From contig CAVNZG010001085.1 in NCBI GenBank assembly GCA_963693315.1, forward strand, positions 47,819 to 111,818: a stretch of DNA of 64,000 nucleotides. The letters are read 5' to 3'. Both the position numbers and the translations under genes were made by a program. Below, one piece after another: positions 11,576 to 23,011 of the stretch (within the stretch, counting starts at the first letter, position 1; the number at the start of each line of letters is the position of its first letter). Origin of the DNA: Diogma glabrata. Taxonomy: Eukaryota > Arthropoda > Insecta > Diptera > Cylindrotomidae. Below the pieces are notes generated by a model. The model saw only the letters and a program-made list of their open reading frames with translations. It ran no database searches and was not told where the DNA came from.

Positions 11576-14500
11576 GAAATAATTATGTGCCAAAAGTTAA
11601 TGTACATTGAATAGTCCAGTAACTTTATACATCACAGTATGCGCCAAATCCGGTAGTTCTGATTTTTTGCAGACTTGTTTATGATGTTGGCCTGATGAAT
11701 AATCCAAGTTTGTGACCTCGAGCGCCGAACGCAACTTTGTCGAAAATCGAAAAAACCGCGAAAAAATCGTTAGTTTTTCAAATTTTGGCGATTATAACCC
11801 TAGTTTTTTCTTTATACTTTCTTAGGACGGTTTTAAAGTAGACTAAATTTGCTACAATATGACACTAGAACTGTCTCTGTAAACGTTTATTACTGAAAAT
11901 TATAAATTATTATTTTGAAAAAATATAACAAATAGGATTTTTTAAAAAACTGTGACAGTTGTGTAAAATGGTGAAATATTAACAATCGATATGTCAATTT
12001 CAATATTTTTTATAATATTAACCCGATGTTTCAAATATTGGCAATCAATATGACATATTGACAGATGGATACCCTGGTACGCCTGGTATTAAAACTAAAG
12101 TTTACTGATCCCAAATAAATAATCATCAATAATCATCAAAACTATAAAACAATATTCATTTAAACGAAAGATAAACAAGGGAAACAGAAATATTTATAAT
12201 TTAAACAATAATAAAATAATAACCCTTGTGGTAGAAGGATTTCCTACCGTAATTGGTGACACACATAAAGACAGAAAAAAAGTACAAAAACAGCTAGTCA
12301 ATTCAAAACAATAGATACTTATGTAATGTAAATGATAAATTAGAACAACAAATAACACTTCATAAAACAATAAAAGTAATTACGAAGTTTTGAATAAAAA
12401 GTGAGGTAGGAAATTGACAGTAAAATAAGGATTAATCGATAAAGGGGAAAACATTGTTTGTTCGTTCAAAATAAACGTTTTGCGTTAGAAATAAGGCTTT
12501 TCACTCAGTCTATTAAAAGGAATAAATTTTATGTTTTAAACCAATACAATTGTTAGATGGTTTCGTATGTTTTTCTAATCTAATTGAAGTAATAGTATAT
12601 TTTTCAACGATGCCGAAAACAACATCTTTTGAAACGAGAGGACAGTTTATCAGCCGAGGCGATAGCCGAGGTTGGTAATGGTCGCGAGATTCCAAATATG
12701 ATTTTCGGCGAGTAGAAAACTGTACTTTTTCTACTATTTTTTTAAAAATTATTGTTAATTATTAAGCATTTTCATTTATAATTACATACAATTCAAATTT
12801 TAAAATATAAAAACATCCAAACAAATCTTTAAATTTATATTTCTGCTATTAAAATATAGATGACTCAATATGAATAAATTATCCGATTTCTATGTCATAA
12901 AAAACCCGTCTTTATTTACAAGCCTGATTGTCGTTTCATACAAAAAAGTCGTTAACTTTTTACATATACATATTTTCATTCTAATTTCACTACAAAATTC
13001 TATATTTTTATTCTATTTGGTCTATAAGGTCCCTAAAATCATTAAATAATACATCTCTAAGGGTTTATTCTTTTTTGCATTTCGCGTCTAGTAGGCTTAT
13101 AACTAAAAACGGCTTTGTAATAAACAAAGTCAAATTTAAAATGTTTATTATGTTATGATTTCTAAAATAAAAATAACAGTTTTGATTTAGTTTTTGTATG
13201 GGGATGACGTTACGTAAATTCCTGATATATTTTAAAACAACGTAAAATATTTTTATGAAAATAAATATTTTTTTTCGTTTTTCTTAAATAAATAGGCGAA
13301 ACAATTTTTTTTAAATATCTTAACACCAACTGTTTGTTACCAAACTATTTTAAAAGAATATTATAAATCTTATATAGTTCACAATTATTATTTTTACATT
13401 TTTAATGTAAACTGTCCGTAAATAATTCTAAAATTAATTAACGTCATCTTTCCAAGAGAGACAATTTAACACTAACAAAATTATTTTATTCAATCAATTG
13501 ATTGTCTTATTATTTTAGGATGATCTATTCTAGTTAAGAAATTAGAAAATAGATGGCTTTTAAAAAATTACTTTCGTCACTAGGTACGAAAGTAATTTGT
13601 ATAGGTCATTTTATCACTGGTGACGAAAAAGAAATTTTCGATGCAATGAACAAACATCGAAAGTAGATTTTTAAGGTTGGGTAGTAGGAAAAATGTTTTC
13701 TGACCATTATCAAGAAATTTCGACCTGTTTGACCTATATTATTGATATATCAGTCATTGTATATCATTTGAAATATAAACATTAAAGTTCTTATAAGTAA
13801 GCTTCAACGCGTCTTATTAGGATATCTACAATGTCGTGAAAGATCTTGTAGAAGAAGCACTTGTGTTGATTAAATTATAAGTTTAAAAATTGTTTTTAAG
13901 TCCAATTTCTCGAGCACGGCATCAAAATCAGGTTGATGAACTCTTTTGAAAACATTCTTGGACACAAGTTACGCTTCTCTTCTCGTACGTTGAGACTCAG
14001 GTTTGTGTTTATTTGTTGCAGAGTCTCTTCCTCTAAAATCATTCACTAAACGATAAATTACGGGTTTTGATTGCACGTTATCTCTAGCAAAACCTCACGC
14101 AACTTTGTAGTTGTATCACTAATTGATGATTGATTATTATAAAATGTTTCGAAATAAAATTTATATGATTTAACGACTTCTTTGCGTCATGTGACATAAA
14201 ATTTTTTAGGAATCGGATATATAGCAATATTTTTACATTTGTTCCCGTGTCTAGATAATCTTACAAACTTTAGTAATATTAAACCAGTGTAATGTTTTTT
14301 TTTACTACTTGCATGAGAAATTTCAATTATTTACTCAAAAACCCAAGACAAAAGTTATTTTTCTCAGCTATGGTTACTAATAATTATTCCCCACACCTAA
14401 TAATAAGTATTTTAGCACCTTTGTAAATGATGAAAATATAATTTTTATTCGCCTGCATATTAAAGTGTTACTTTATTACTGTGATTTGCGGCTTTAAAGT

Positions 14501-14797
14501 ATCACTTTTCAACTATTTATTTTGTTGCCATAGCTACGTCCAAAAAAGTAAAACGCATTTGTATTTGTTTAAATTCTATGAAAAATAGAACTTTTTATCA
14601 AAGCAACCCTTAAATTCAAAATTTCATTATCCAATTAAAATAGTTGTTATCATTTGTTGTCATAGCTACACAATAATTTGGAAAAAATAGTAAATATTTT
14701 ATCAAAGGTTACTTGTTCGACCTATTTTTATTTTAAAATTTATGAAAATTTCTAATTTTAATTTAGAATAAACCAATTTTCTTAAAATATTTTGCGG
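11576..14797. other. 3.2 kb AT-rich DNA without a recognised gene
   Basis: Only short random frames occur on either strand. Two details stand out. AATAGTCCAGTAACTTTATA near 11611 resembles the terminus of the inverted-repeat element at 1-2119 and may be a solo relic end, followed by a less AT-rich stretch at about 11690-11760. A 13-bp hairpin lies at 13565-13598. Nothing else could be supported. Confidence 0.5.
13565..13598. repeat. Perfect 13-bp inverted repeat with 8-nt loop
   Basis: AAATTACTTTCGT (13565-13577) and ACGAAAGTAATTT (13586-13598) are perfect reverse complements around CACTAGGT. The function is unknown, and it may be an insertion footprint. Confidence 0.6.
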
Positions 14798-14944
14798 CGA
14801 ATAAAAAATAGCATATGATGCACGGACGTAAGCTATTTTGGACTTAATGTGGGTGCAAATCTCGGCGCCTCGATTTGCAAACTCCACATCCGTCCAAAAT
14901 CTTTAGCTTTACGTCCTAGCATCATAATGTACTATTTTGTTCGT
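14798..14944. repeat. Palindromic mini-element (~145 bp)
   Basis: The left half (CGAATAAAAAATAG, ATGATGCACGGACGTAAGCT, TTTTGGAC) is mirrored by the right half (GTCCAAAA, AGCTTTACGTCCTAGCATCAT, TACTATTTTGTTCG). Its outer end, ATAGTACATTATG on the minus strand, is shared with the palindrome at 17857-17996, so the two probably belong to one miniature family. It has no coding potential. Confidence 0.6.
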
Positions 14945-15011
14945 TTGTTAACTGAGTTCATCTTTGAATTTTTTTAGTTTCTTCCTAAAATAATAATAAT
15001 AAATTAAAAAA

Positions 15012-15457
15012 TAACTAGGAAGGCCCGGCGTGCTTCGCTACGCTTATAAATAAAGTTTTTGCGTAGACATTTTGTTGACGTAGAAGCAATGATTTCAAAA
15101 AGTGGTAATGAGAAATGCTACCATATAATTTTTAATTTTTCTTTTTAAATATATGAGTGAAAAATAATCAGAACTCTAGCTGATCAGTTCGGATATATGA
15201 AAAATTAGCGATCAAATAAGTTTTCAAGTAAGCTTATTTTATCTCTAACTTATTTGATCGCTAATTTTTCATATATCCGAACTGATCAGCTAGAGTTCTG
15301 ATTATTTTTCATTCATATATTTAAAAAGAAAAATTAAAAATTATATGCTAGCATTTCTCGTTACCACTTTTTGAAATCATTGCTTCTACGTCAACAAAAT
15401 GTCTACGCAAAAACTTTATTTATAAGCGTAGCGAAGCACGCCGGGCCTTCCTAGTTA
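15012..15457. repeat. 446-bp near-perfect palindrome made of two Helitron-like 3' ends
   Basis: Arms of about 211 bp (15012-15222 and 15247-15457) are near-perfect inverted copies around a 24-nt loop. Each arm, read outward, ends in GCGTAGCGAAGCACGC, then CGGGCCTTCCTAG, then T. That is a short GC-rich hairpin about 12 nt before a CTAG terminus with a 3'-flanking T, the layout of a Helitron 3' end. Both outer ends therefore look like Helitron 3' termini pointing outward. The right end abuts a decayed Helitron gene whose frame is cut at this junction. It could alternatively be a foldback element whose ends happen to mimic this layout. Confidence 0.75.
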
Positions 15458-17040
15458 ATTTTAAAGCATGAATAGAACACATTGAAATTTCATCTATAAT
15501 AATGATTGATGCATTATTAATATATGTGCCATGTACACTGTTTGGAGTTATATTTGGCATTGAATTCTCTAATAATGGAATTGGTAATTTGAAAACATTA
15601 TGCAAAGTTCGCCCCCCAATCAAAAGAGTTGATGCAATACCACTGAAGGCAGTTACAATACACGAAAGATTTAGTGAATTAAATTTATGAATGATTGCCG
15701 TTTGAACAAAAGTTTTGCCACAACCTGCATGAGCTGTCAAGAAAAAAAGCTAAAGCATTCGGAGGAACATTCAAACCACAGATAAATGCAAATAATTGAC
15801 GAAACTGTTTTGGTGATTGAATTTCTGAAGCTTCAAGTAAACATTCACGCTATTCATTATCATTTGTTGCAATACCTCGAGCTTCACATGCTGCAACAAA
15901 AGTAGGGTAGGGTACACCTTCATACATACGTAGATCAAAAAAAGATTTTGGACCACGAACATGCAACAGAAGTAAACGCATGTGAAACAATTCTATATCT
16001 TTTGGAGTAACCATATATAATCGAGCAACAACTTTATCAGCCCCACGTTGTCTTCTTTTCCACGATTTACTTTGGTCATACCAAACATAATTAATTCTGT
16101 ATACAAAAACTCATTAGCTAAATTATCAATGGAACTCAAATGGAAAAATGCTAACAATTTTGTTCTTGATACATTTGCGACTGTGCCAGCCACATTACCA
16201 TTCCTGATATAAACATTTTGTCTATTAGGCAAATGACATTCAAGTCGAATAATTGTATGAGATTGAAAATGCATTGGAAATTCAAATATGCGCCAAGCAG
16301 CTTCAGTCGAACCAACATACCGTCCATTCAAAAAATCTTGAATTTCATTTCCCACAATCGCATCATCATTATTCACTGCATTCTCTCCATTCACTCTCAA
16401 TTCAACATTGGCAGAATCATACTCTTTATATACATACTTGTAAACATATTTCACACTTTTAACAGTCGTACATATTTCCACGTTAATATGACAATTGAAT
16501 TTTGCAAGAAGATAAATATTATACGGAACAACATATCTATTATCAAGAGATGCACCACGTACATCAACACTCATACCATTATCACGTCGACGGTACAAAG
16601 GATAACCATTCACATATTCTTTAATATTTTCAGAAAAAGGTTTTGGAAAATTCTTACTACATTTACCACTCTCATACAAACAGAATTGGGATTTAGAGCA
16701 CCACATGGTTCATGCATCATATGACGTTTCACATATTCATGTAATTTAGGAAAAAGAATGGGATCAGGGATTTCAGTACATACAAATTTATTAATCATTT
16801 CATTTCCATCAATTCTATCTTCATCTGACAAATTTAACAAAATTCATCATTTTTAAAAATAGCAACCACATCAGTTTGAACAGCATCATTAAAACGACGA
16901 ATATCACATTCTCTGTTAACTTTTATAACCATTGACACATCAGCAGTAACATTCTCAGGTCTTTCACAAAATTCATGCATTGATTTAAAAGAACGAACAA
17001 AAGGATTCACACGATCTAACTCAAAACCTATCTTACGCAT
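15458..17040 (-). pseudogene. Helitron Rep/helicase gene remnant
   Basis: Helitrons encode a large protein with a Rep region and a PIF1-type helicase for rolling-circle transposition. On the minus strand the pieces come in the right order. NPFVRSF near 17000 is followed by EIPDPILFPKLHEYVKRHMM and GKCSKNFPKPF, then GYPLYRRRDNG, NRYVVPYN, FNCHINVEIC, VKYVYKYVYKEYD, RYVGSTEAAWRIFEFPMHF and finally DLRMYEGVPYPTFVAACEAR. The helicase Walker A follows as TAHAGCGKTF near 15725, with GIASTLLIGGRTLH and IIIIDEISM (Walker B) near 15490. Frames shift near 16840, 16000 and 15750. The gene stops at the palindrome, so helicase motifs after Walker B are absent. The N-terminus and the HUH catalytic part are incomplete. 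Confidence 0.88.
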
Positions 17041-17856
17041 AAGAAAAAATTCGAAATGAAATTTAAAACATAGAAAAACAATATGTACGTTTATTCACAT
17101 TCAAAGAAATAAATATACTAACAGCTGAGAAAAAATTAAATATAAAAAAGAATAACAAAATAAAGTTTTAAGTTTCGTTTTTGTTGTTCGTTGTTCGTTG
17201 TTCGATAGCAAATATATTTTTATATGTATGTAAACTTATAATGCATATGTATAGAAAAAGTTTTCCGTATATAATAACTTTTTTATTTATGATCCGATTT
17301 GTTTGAATCCGGATCCCAATATAGGTTACACTAATATCAGTTAGCTGTGAAAATTTGAATTGAATCCATCTGCGAATAAAAAAGCCTTATGCTCCACAAA
17401 GTTTTAATCTAGCGTATTAATATATAAAAAAAGAAGATAAGCGTTTTGATTTTATTTTAATAATAATAAATAATGAATGAATGCAAAAACTTCTTTGCAA
17501 CAATAGGTTAGTTTATTTGAAATTTTAATTCGTGTTAAACAGAATTCTGTTGAAATTTAGCTTAGTTGTGAGTTGTAGACTAAAAAAATTCTAAATTTGG
17601 CTCAACAATATTGAATAGATTTTCAATTCCATGTCAAAAATAAATATAAGCTAAATTTTTTAAAGCAAAGCATATGTGATTTTTATATAGTTTTAAGAAA
17701 ATTCATTGAAAATAAATATCTAACTAAGCAATGATATGATAAAAAATGTTTCACCAAATCAAAATTTTTATTTATTCACCATTTGCTTATTAATTGACAT
17801 TTTATTTTGTGAATAATTAAGAGTTTTAGTGCATTTCTTATATCAAGTAGTAAAAA
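17041..17856. other. No gene recognised
   Basis: AT-rich DNA, with a short GTTGTTC-type triplication near 17180-17210. Both strands are closed by frequent stops. Confidence 0.5.
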
Positions 17857-17996
17857 AAATAGTATGTAAACCTCGGTGAAGAAAATTTTCTCCATTTCGG
17901 TGCTTAATTCGCTCGAAACTTCGTTTCTCGCGAATTAATATCCACCTCAATGTAGAAAATTTACTTTATCACCTCGGTATATAATGTACTATTATG
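17857..17996. repeat. Palindromic mini-element (~140 bp), related to 14798-14944
   Basis: AAAATAGTATGTAAACCTCGGTGA at the left is mirrored by TCACCTCGGTATATAATGTACTATT at the right. The centre is AATTCGCTCGAAACTTCGTTTCTCGCGAATT-like (17907-17939 region), itself palindromic. The terminal ATAGTACATTAT is shared with the element at 14798-14944. Confidence 0.6.
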
Positions 17997-18406
17997 TTTC
18001 TAACGATACGATACATTTACTATGATACTTACACACTTTTCTTAGAATATTGTTTCGTTCATAAAAGTCAATCATTTTCGTCTTGTCGTACAAAAACCGA
18101 AAGCAATAAAAAAAAAGAATCCAAAGTATGTAATAAAATTAAAAATAAGCAATTCGAAAGATTTATTTCTTTATTCAATCTATCGTTTTTGATTGCTTTG
18201 CCATTTTATTGCTAATATTATTGTACTTTGGAATTTTTTGGTTTGGCAATTCGTCAAAAATTCATTATGGATTGAATTTCATCTGAGTATATACCTTTTG
18301 TTAAAGCCAATACAATTTTTAAATCTAAAAGTAGGGTCTGCATCGGACCAGACGGTGAAAGTTATACTTCTTTGGCCATTCGCTCACACATACATTCGCT
18401 CACACT
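17997..18406. other. No gene recognised
   Basis: Short frames at 17994-18420 contain no familiar motif. Three near-identical short phrases (CGCTCACAC) occur near 18380-18402, just before the tandem-unit sequence starts. Confidence 0.4.
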
Positions 18407-18470
18407 TAAAAAGTCCATGATTAAGTTGTGTCACTTAACTAATTTACGCCGCCATCTGAAAGATGGTTTA

Positions 18471-20880
18471 TTATTATTATTAATCGTATATATTTATCTA
18501 CAAATTAAAAGAAGAGTAAGTACATTTGAAAACAAGAGAGACAATTAAATATTTATATCCAAACTATCAATCCAAGAAATAGCATTTTGTGTTAACTGAT
18601 GTAATTCGATTAGATCACCATTGAACCTTCTAAGGATGCATTCACTATGGATGCATAGGATATCCACAATCACATCTTGGAGATCACATCTTGCATTCAC
18701 TATGGATGCATAGGATATCCACAATCACATCTTGGAGAGATGTTGGGATCGTATTTATTAAGTTCAGCGTTAGTTACACCATGATTACTCCGTATGCGAT
18801 TAATTTTAACCCAACGACGACGAGATTCACTGAAACCAGGAACTTTAACAGTTGGATCGGCAATTATTTCTTTATTCACGAAATCTAAGTTAGTTACAAG
18901 ATCTATCCATCTATCTTTAGTTGAGTACTCAGTAATATTACCAATGGATGTAATTTTAGACCACAGGGAATCTTGATACAAGTCTATTTTGGTTTCTGTT
19001 ATTCAAATCAACATGGATCGGCAAATTATCGTTACTTAGAATCTTAGTTACTTCTCGGACCAGTAACATTTCTCTTCTTAATCTTGGAGGGGTAATATTT
19101 GATAAAATTGGAAGCCATGGAAGAGGTGTTGATTTGATAGTACCTGATATAATTCGCATGCAGGAATTTAGTTTAGTATCAATATGTCGAGTGTGAATAC
19201 TGTCAATCCACACAGGAGCACAATATTCCGCGGTTGAATATACAATCGCTAGAGCAGAAATTCTCAGAGTTTCAGCACTAGCACCCCAGGAAGATCCAGA
19301 CAACTTCTGAATAATATTGATTCTTGACTTAAATTTTTGACCCAGTTTTAAGCAGTGGAATTTAAAAGTAAGCGATCTATCAAGTGTCACTCCTAAGTAT
19401 ACTGGTGTTGGGTTGAAAAAGATTACGTTTTCCCCGATGCAGACATTGAGAACATCGTTTGCATTGTGATTCGATAGATGGAACCATGACACTTGGGTTT
19501 TCAAATGATTAACTTTAAGGCGCCATTTTTCATAATAGCTAACTAATGTTTCCAAGTCGTTTTGTAAAATTTGTTCAGCTTCTCTAGTTGATAGTGAGTT
19601 ATATGCAAAATGAATTGAAATTGCCAGATCATCTGCATAAACAAATTTCCGTGAAATTGTATCAGGCATATCGCTAGTATAAAGATTAAACAATATAGGA
19701 GCAAGTACAGATCCTTGCGGGAGTCCATTTCGAATACTTCCGATTTTACTTTTTTTGTTTCCTAGATGAACCTCAATTTTTCGATTAGATAATAATGCTG
19801 ATATTATATTCAGAGTTTTGAGACATTGTAATGACTTTGGCCAATTTCAGCAATAACCCCTTTTTCCAAACTGTGTCGTATGCAGAGCTCAGGTCAATAA
19901 ACACAATAGCTGATTGATTTTTGTCTTGAAACCTTGCTTCAATATGTGTGACCATAGACAATACTTGATCACAACAATTTCTTACAGGGTGAAAGCCAGC
20001 TTGGTGTTGCGGAATACTTAAATCGATAAAATTCGATATTCTGTTATAAATGATTCTCTCAAATAATTTATAGACTACAGAGAGAAGAGATATTGGGTGG
20101 AAGCTTTCTGGAAGATGTGTTGGCTTTCCTGGCTTCAGATTTGCTTTTACTTTTGCCATGTTCCAGATTTTAGGAATGTTTCCTTTGTTATAGGAATCGG
20201 AAAAAAGATTTGAAAGCCATTTTTTGCATTCTTTGAAAAATGGGTGACAAGTTCTGAAAAAATGTTATCAAACCCAGCTGATTTATGAGGTTTCATAGCT
20301 AATATTGCTTTATCTACTTCTTCGACAGATACTGGATTACCAAATGGAGAGACTGCAATTCTAGATTTTGTTTTCCTGTACTGATTTGTAACTTCTCTTT
20401 TTCTATTTTTTGAAATTGGAAACTTTGAGTTTTGAACCATTCTGGAAGCAACTGAATTCGGATTAAGGGATACAACTGTGTGATTGTTGGTTTGATTAGA
20501 GTCAACAATTTTTTTTAATAAATCCCAGGCACCACGGCTAGAGTGCGAGAAATTCATATTTTCAACAAGGTTAATCCATTTATCTGTTCGTGCTCTATTT
20601 AATTCAACAATAAGTAAATCACCAACTTCACTTGATTCAGATTCTTGGTATGAATTCCAAAGTTTTTCGCATTCTTCATTCCAATTAGGGATATAAATTT
20701 TTCGGAATCCTCTTGGTATAAATTTTTTTGCAGATGAAATAACAACAGCAACGAATCTATCGTAATTTTGGATTGTTGGAGGAAACCAACGAATGTTCAT
20801 ATCAACAGACTTAGCAAATCCTGTCTAATCAGCTTTCTTAAAATCTAGGCTTTGGAAGGGATGTATAGATAGAAATTTTA
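18471..20880 (-). mobile_element. LINE C: 5'-truncated non-LTR retrotransposon
   Basis: A single retrotransposon copy in minus orientation is inserted in tandem unit 1, with a short (AAT)n tail at its 3' end (plus 18471-18485). The 5' end near 20880 lacks the endonuclease. It holds a decayed RT gene (18545-20860). The part from 20114 outward to 20880 is repeated in inverted orientation at about 52553-53349, where the copy stops at an (AT)n array; the remainder (18471-20113) is present once. Confidence 0.85.
18545..20860 (-). pseudogene. LINE C reverse transcriptase with C-terminal CCHC-like segment
   Basis: Pieces in order are: ADWTGFAKSVDMNIRW..PP (20840-20780), [11 protein letters not shown] (RT fingers, near 20290), KPGKPTHLPESFHPISLLSV (20130), FIDLSSAYDTVW (first Asp motif, 19900), NGLPQGSVLAPILFNLY (19720), FVYADDLAISIH (catalytic YADD, 19640) and PVYLGVTLDRSLTF (19400). 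The C-terminus has VPGFSESRRRWVKINRIRS then CDCG near 18740, followed after a 52-bp tandem duplication (18635-18740) by HSECILRRFNGDLIEL and a stop at 18545. Frameshifts near 20150, 19790 and 18960 and the duplicated segment inactivate it. In the inverted copy a TGG replaces a TAG near the 5' edge. The clade is not assigned. Confidence 0.85.
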
Positions 20881-21070
20881 ACAGTATAGTATAGAATAGA
20901 ACCACATAGAACCACATTTAACATTCAATTCGCAATTAAAAAATATTAAAACTTTTAATTGAGGTAAAAACTATCTTATCGAGTATATATTAAGCATAAT
21001 ATATAAAATATTAGTATTATTAAGTTGCTCAAAAAAGAAACATAAAAATTGCCAAAATTTCCTATACATA

Positions 21071-22358
21071 CTAGGTCATACAATAAGTCCGTAGGATGAC
21101 ACATAGATGGCGTTACTAGAATTTTTTCCATATGATTTTTATTTAGTACTAACCTTCAAACGATACGTGTATAAATTTAACAGCAATCTGACTATTGATT
21201 CGTGAGTTATAGCATTTTGTGTGAAGCAACTTTTGTTTTTGAAAAAAAAATGGAAAAAAGTGAATTTCGATTTTTAATAAAGCATTGCTTTTTGATGAAA
21301 AAAAATACAGTGGAAACCAAACAATGGCTTGATAAACATTATCCAAACTCTGCTCCATCGAGACAAATGGTAGAGAAGTGGATTGCTGAATTTAAATGTG
21401 GTCGTACCAGCACAAAAGATGCAGAGCGCAGTGGACGCCCAAATGAGGCTGTTATTCCAGAAAACATAAAAAAACTCCACAAATTGGTTATGAACGATCG
21501 CAAATTGAAGGTGCACGAAATAGCTGACATTGTAAAGGTAGCAGATGGTAGTGTTTTTACCATTTTACATGAACATTTGGGTATGCGAAAGCTCTGTGCA
21601 AATTGGGTGCCGCATGAGCTCACAGTCGACCAAAACCAACAACGAATCGATGCTTCGGAGGAGTCTATGGCACTGTTAAACCGTAATAAAATGGAGTTCT
21701 ATCGTAGATATATGACAATGGATGAGATATGGCTTCACAATTACACACCAGAATCCAAAAGACAGTCAGCTGAGTGGACAGCAGTCGACGAACCGAATCC
21801 AAAGCGAGCAAAGACGCAACAGTCGGCCGGTAAGGTGATGGCGTCTGTATTTTGGGATACGAACGGAATAATATTCATCGACCATCTCCAAAAAGGAACC
21901 ACCATCAACAGCGACTATTACTGTGAACTTTTGGATCGATTGAAGGCTGAAATCGCAAAGAAACGGCCACAATTGCAAAAGAAAAAAGTGTTGTTTCACC
22001 AAGATAATGCACCGTGTCACAGATCGATGAAAACGATGGCAAAATTGAATGAATTGGGCTTTGAATTGCTTACCCACCCACCATATTCTCCAGATTTAGC
22101 CCCTAGCGACTTTTTCCTGTTTTCAGATCTCAAGAGAATGCTTGCTGGAAAGAAATTTAAGTCCAATGATGAAGTAATCGCTGAAACTGAAGCCTATTTT
22201 GACGAGAAAGAGAAATCGTACTATAAAAGTGGTATAGAAAAGTTGGAAAATCGCTATACTCGTTGTATCGCCCTCGAAGGCAACTATGTTGAATAAAAAA
22301 ATCGAGTTTTGTCAAAATGTTGTTTTTTTCTTACTTATCCTACGGACTAATTGAATGT
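21071..22358 (+). mobile_element. Intact mariner element, irritans-type (copy 1)
   Basis: The 1288-bp element lies between TA dinucleotides at 21069-21070 and 22359-22360. Imperfect terminal inverted repeats are visible: AATAAGTCCGTAGGAT inside the left end and its complement ATCCTACGGACTAATT at the right. The corresponding unit without insertion (about 22853-22880) confirms the empty site, reading CATACAAAGTTGTATG. One complete transposase gene fills the interior. Confidence 0.93.
21250..22296 (+). CDS. Mariner transposase, DD34D
   Basis: A 348-residue transposase that cuts and pastes its own element at TA sites. The ATG at 21250 (MEKSEFRFLIKHC) gives the normal mariner length; the open frame extends 16 codons upstream but without an ATG. 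N-terminal helix-turn-helix segments include KQWLDKHYP, VEKWIAEFK, ERSGRP and GSVFTILHEHLGMRKL. The linker motif WVPHEL is intact. Catalytic residues are visible as the D of MDEIWLH, the D of HQDNAPCH and the last D of YSPDLAPSD, with 34 residues between the last two. The C-terminus RYTRCIALEGNYVE matches the irritans subfamily to which Himar1 belongs. There are no stops or frameshifts, so activity is plausible but unproven. An identical-looking second copy is at 51167-52213. Confidence 0.95.
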   Translation: MEKSEFRFLIKHCFLMKKNTVETKQWLDKHYPNSAPSRQMVEKWIAEFKCGRTSTKDAERSGRPNEAVIPENIKKLHKLVMNDRKLKVHEIADIVKVADGSVFTILHEHLGMRKLCANWVPHELTVDQNQQRIDASEESMALLNRNKMEFYRRYMTMDEIWLHNYTPESKRQSAEWTAVDEPNPKRAKTQQSAGKVMASVFWDTNGIIFIDHLQKGTTINSDYYCELLDRLKAEIAKKRPQLQKKKVLFHQDNAPCHRSMKTMAKLNELGFELLTHPPYSPDLAPSDFFLFSDLKRMLAGKKFKSNDEVIAETEAYFDEKEKSYYKSGIEKLENRYTRCIALEGNYVE

Positions 22359-22618
22359 TAGTTGTATGAAAAATTTAACCTATTTTCGTATTTGTTTTAC
22401 GGATAGAAGAAAATAATATGCTTAATATAAAGTCAGTAAGAGTTCATAAAGAAATTTAAATTATTTAATTGTAGTAAAATGAGAAATTTCATAGATAATT
22501 TGTAAAATTATTCAAGTTGTGTTTTGTATGAAATCCCATATAATTTATTATCCTTTCCCCCTTTTGCAGCGCCATTGCGGCAAACAACGGAACAAATAGT
22601 CTATACGGGCTCTACGCG

Positions 22619-23010
22619 GATGATTAAAAAGTCCATGATTAAGTTGTGTCACTTAACTAATTTACTCCGCCATCTGAAAGGTAGTTTATGAACCACATTT
22701 AACATTCAATTCGCAATTAAAAAATATTAAAACTTTTAATTGAGATAAAAACTATCCTATCGAGCATATATTAAGCGTAATAAAGCGTAATATATAAAAT
22801 ATTATTCTTAAGTCGCTCAAAAAAGAAACATAAAAATTGCCAAAATTTCCCATACAAAGTTGTATGAAAAATTTAACCCATTTTCGTATTTGTTTTACGG
22901 ACAGAAGAAAATAATATGCTTAAAATATGCTAGAAAATAATATAGTCAGTAATAGTTCAGAAAAAAATTTAAATTATTTAATTGTAGTAAAATGAGAAAT
23001 TTCATAGAAA
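22619..23010. repeat. Tandem unit 2, 5' part
   Basis: A second copy of the ~0.5-kb unit without mariner or LINE C. It starts GATGATTAAAAAGTCCATG and is broken after TTCATAG by the foldback element at 23012. Its remainder resumes after GGGAAATTACAAC at 29854. Confidence 0.75.
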
Positions 23011-23011
23011 T

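Larger units (their letters stand above)
18407..22618. repeat. Tandem unit 1 (~0.5 kb), interrupted by LINE C and mariner
   Basis: Unit sequence is present at 18407-18470, 20885-21070 and 22359-22618. It starts at AAAAAGTCCATGATTAAG, runs through CGCCATCTGAAAG, AACATTCAATTCGCAATT, TATCGAGTATATATTAAGC and GTATTTGTTTTACGGA, and ends with CAGCGCCATTGCGGC before the next GATGATTAAAAAGTCC. LINE C sits between the first two parts and mariner between the last two. The same unit recurs at 22619-23010 and, diverged, at 29846-30180. No coding function is recognised. Confidence 0.75.

Noticed and set aside
16218..16724. 168-residue plus-strand frame
   Set aside because: Antisense to the Helitron remnant, whose minus-strand frame matches the family well.
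21274..22077. Several antisense frames opposite mariner
   Set aside because: Shadows of the transposase gene; the same shadows appear opposite copy 2.
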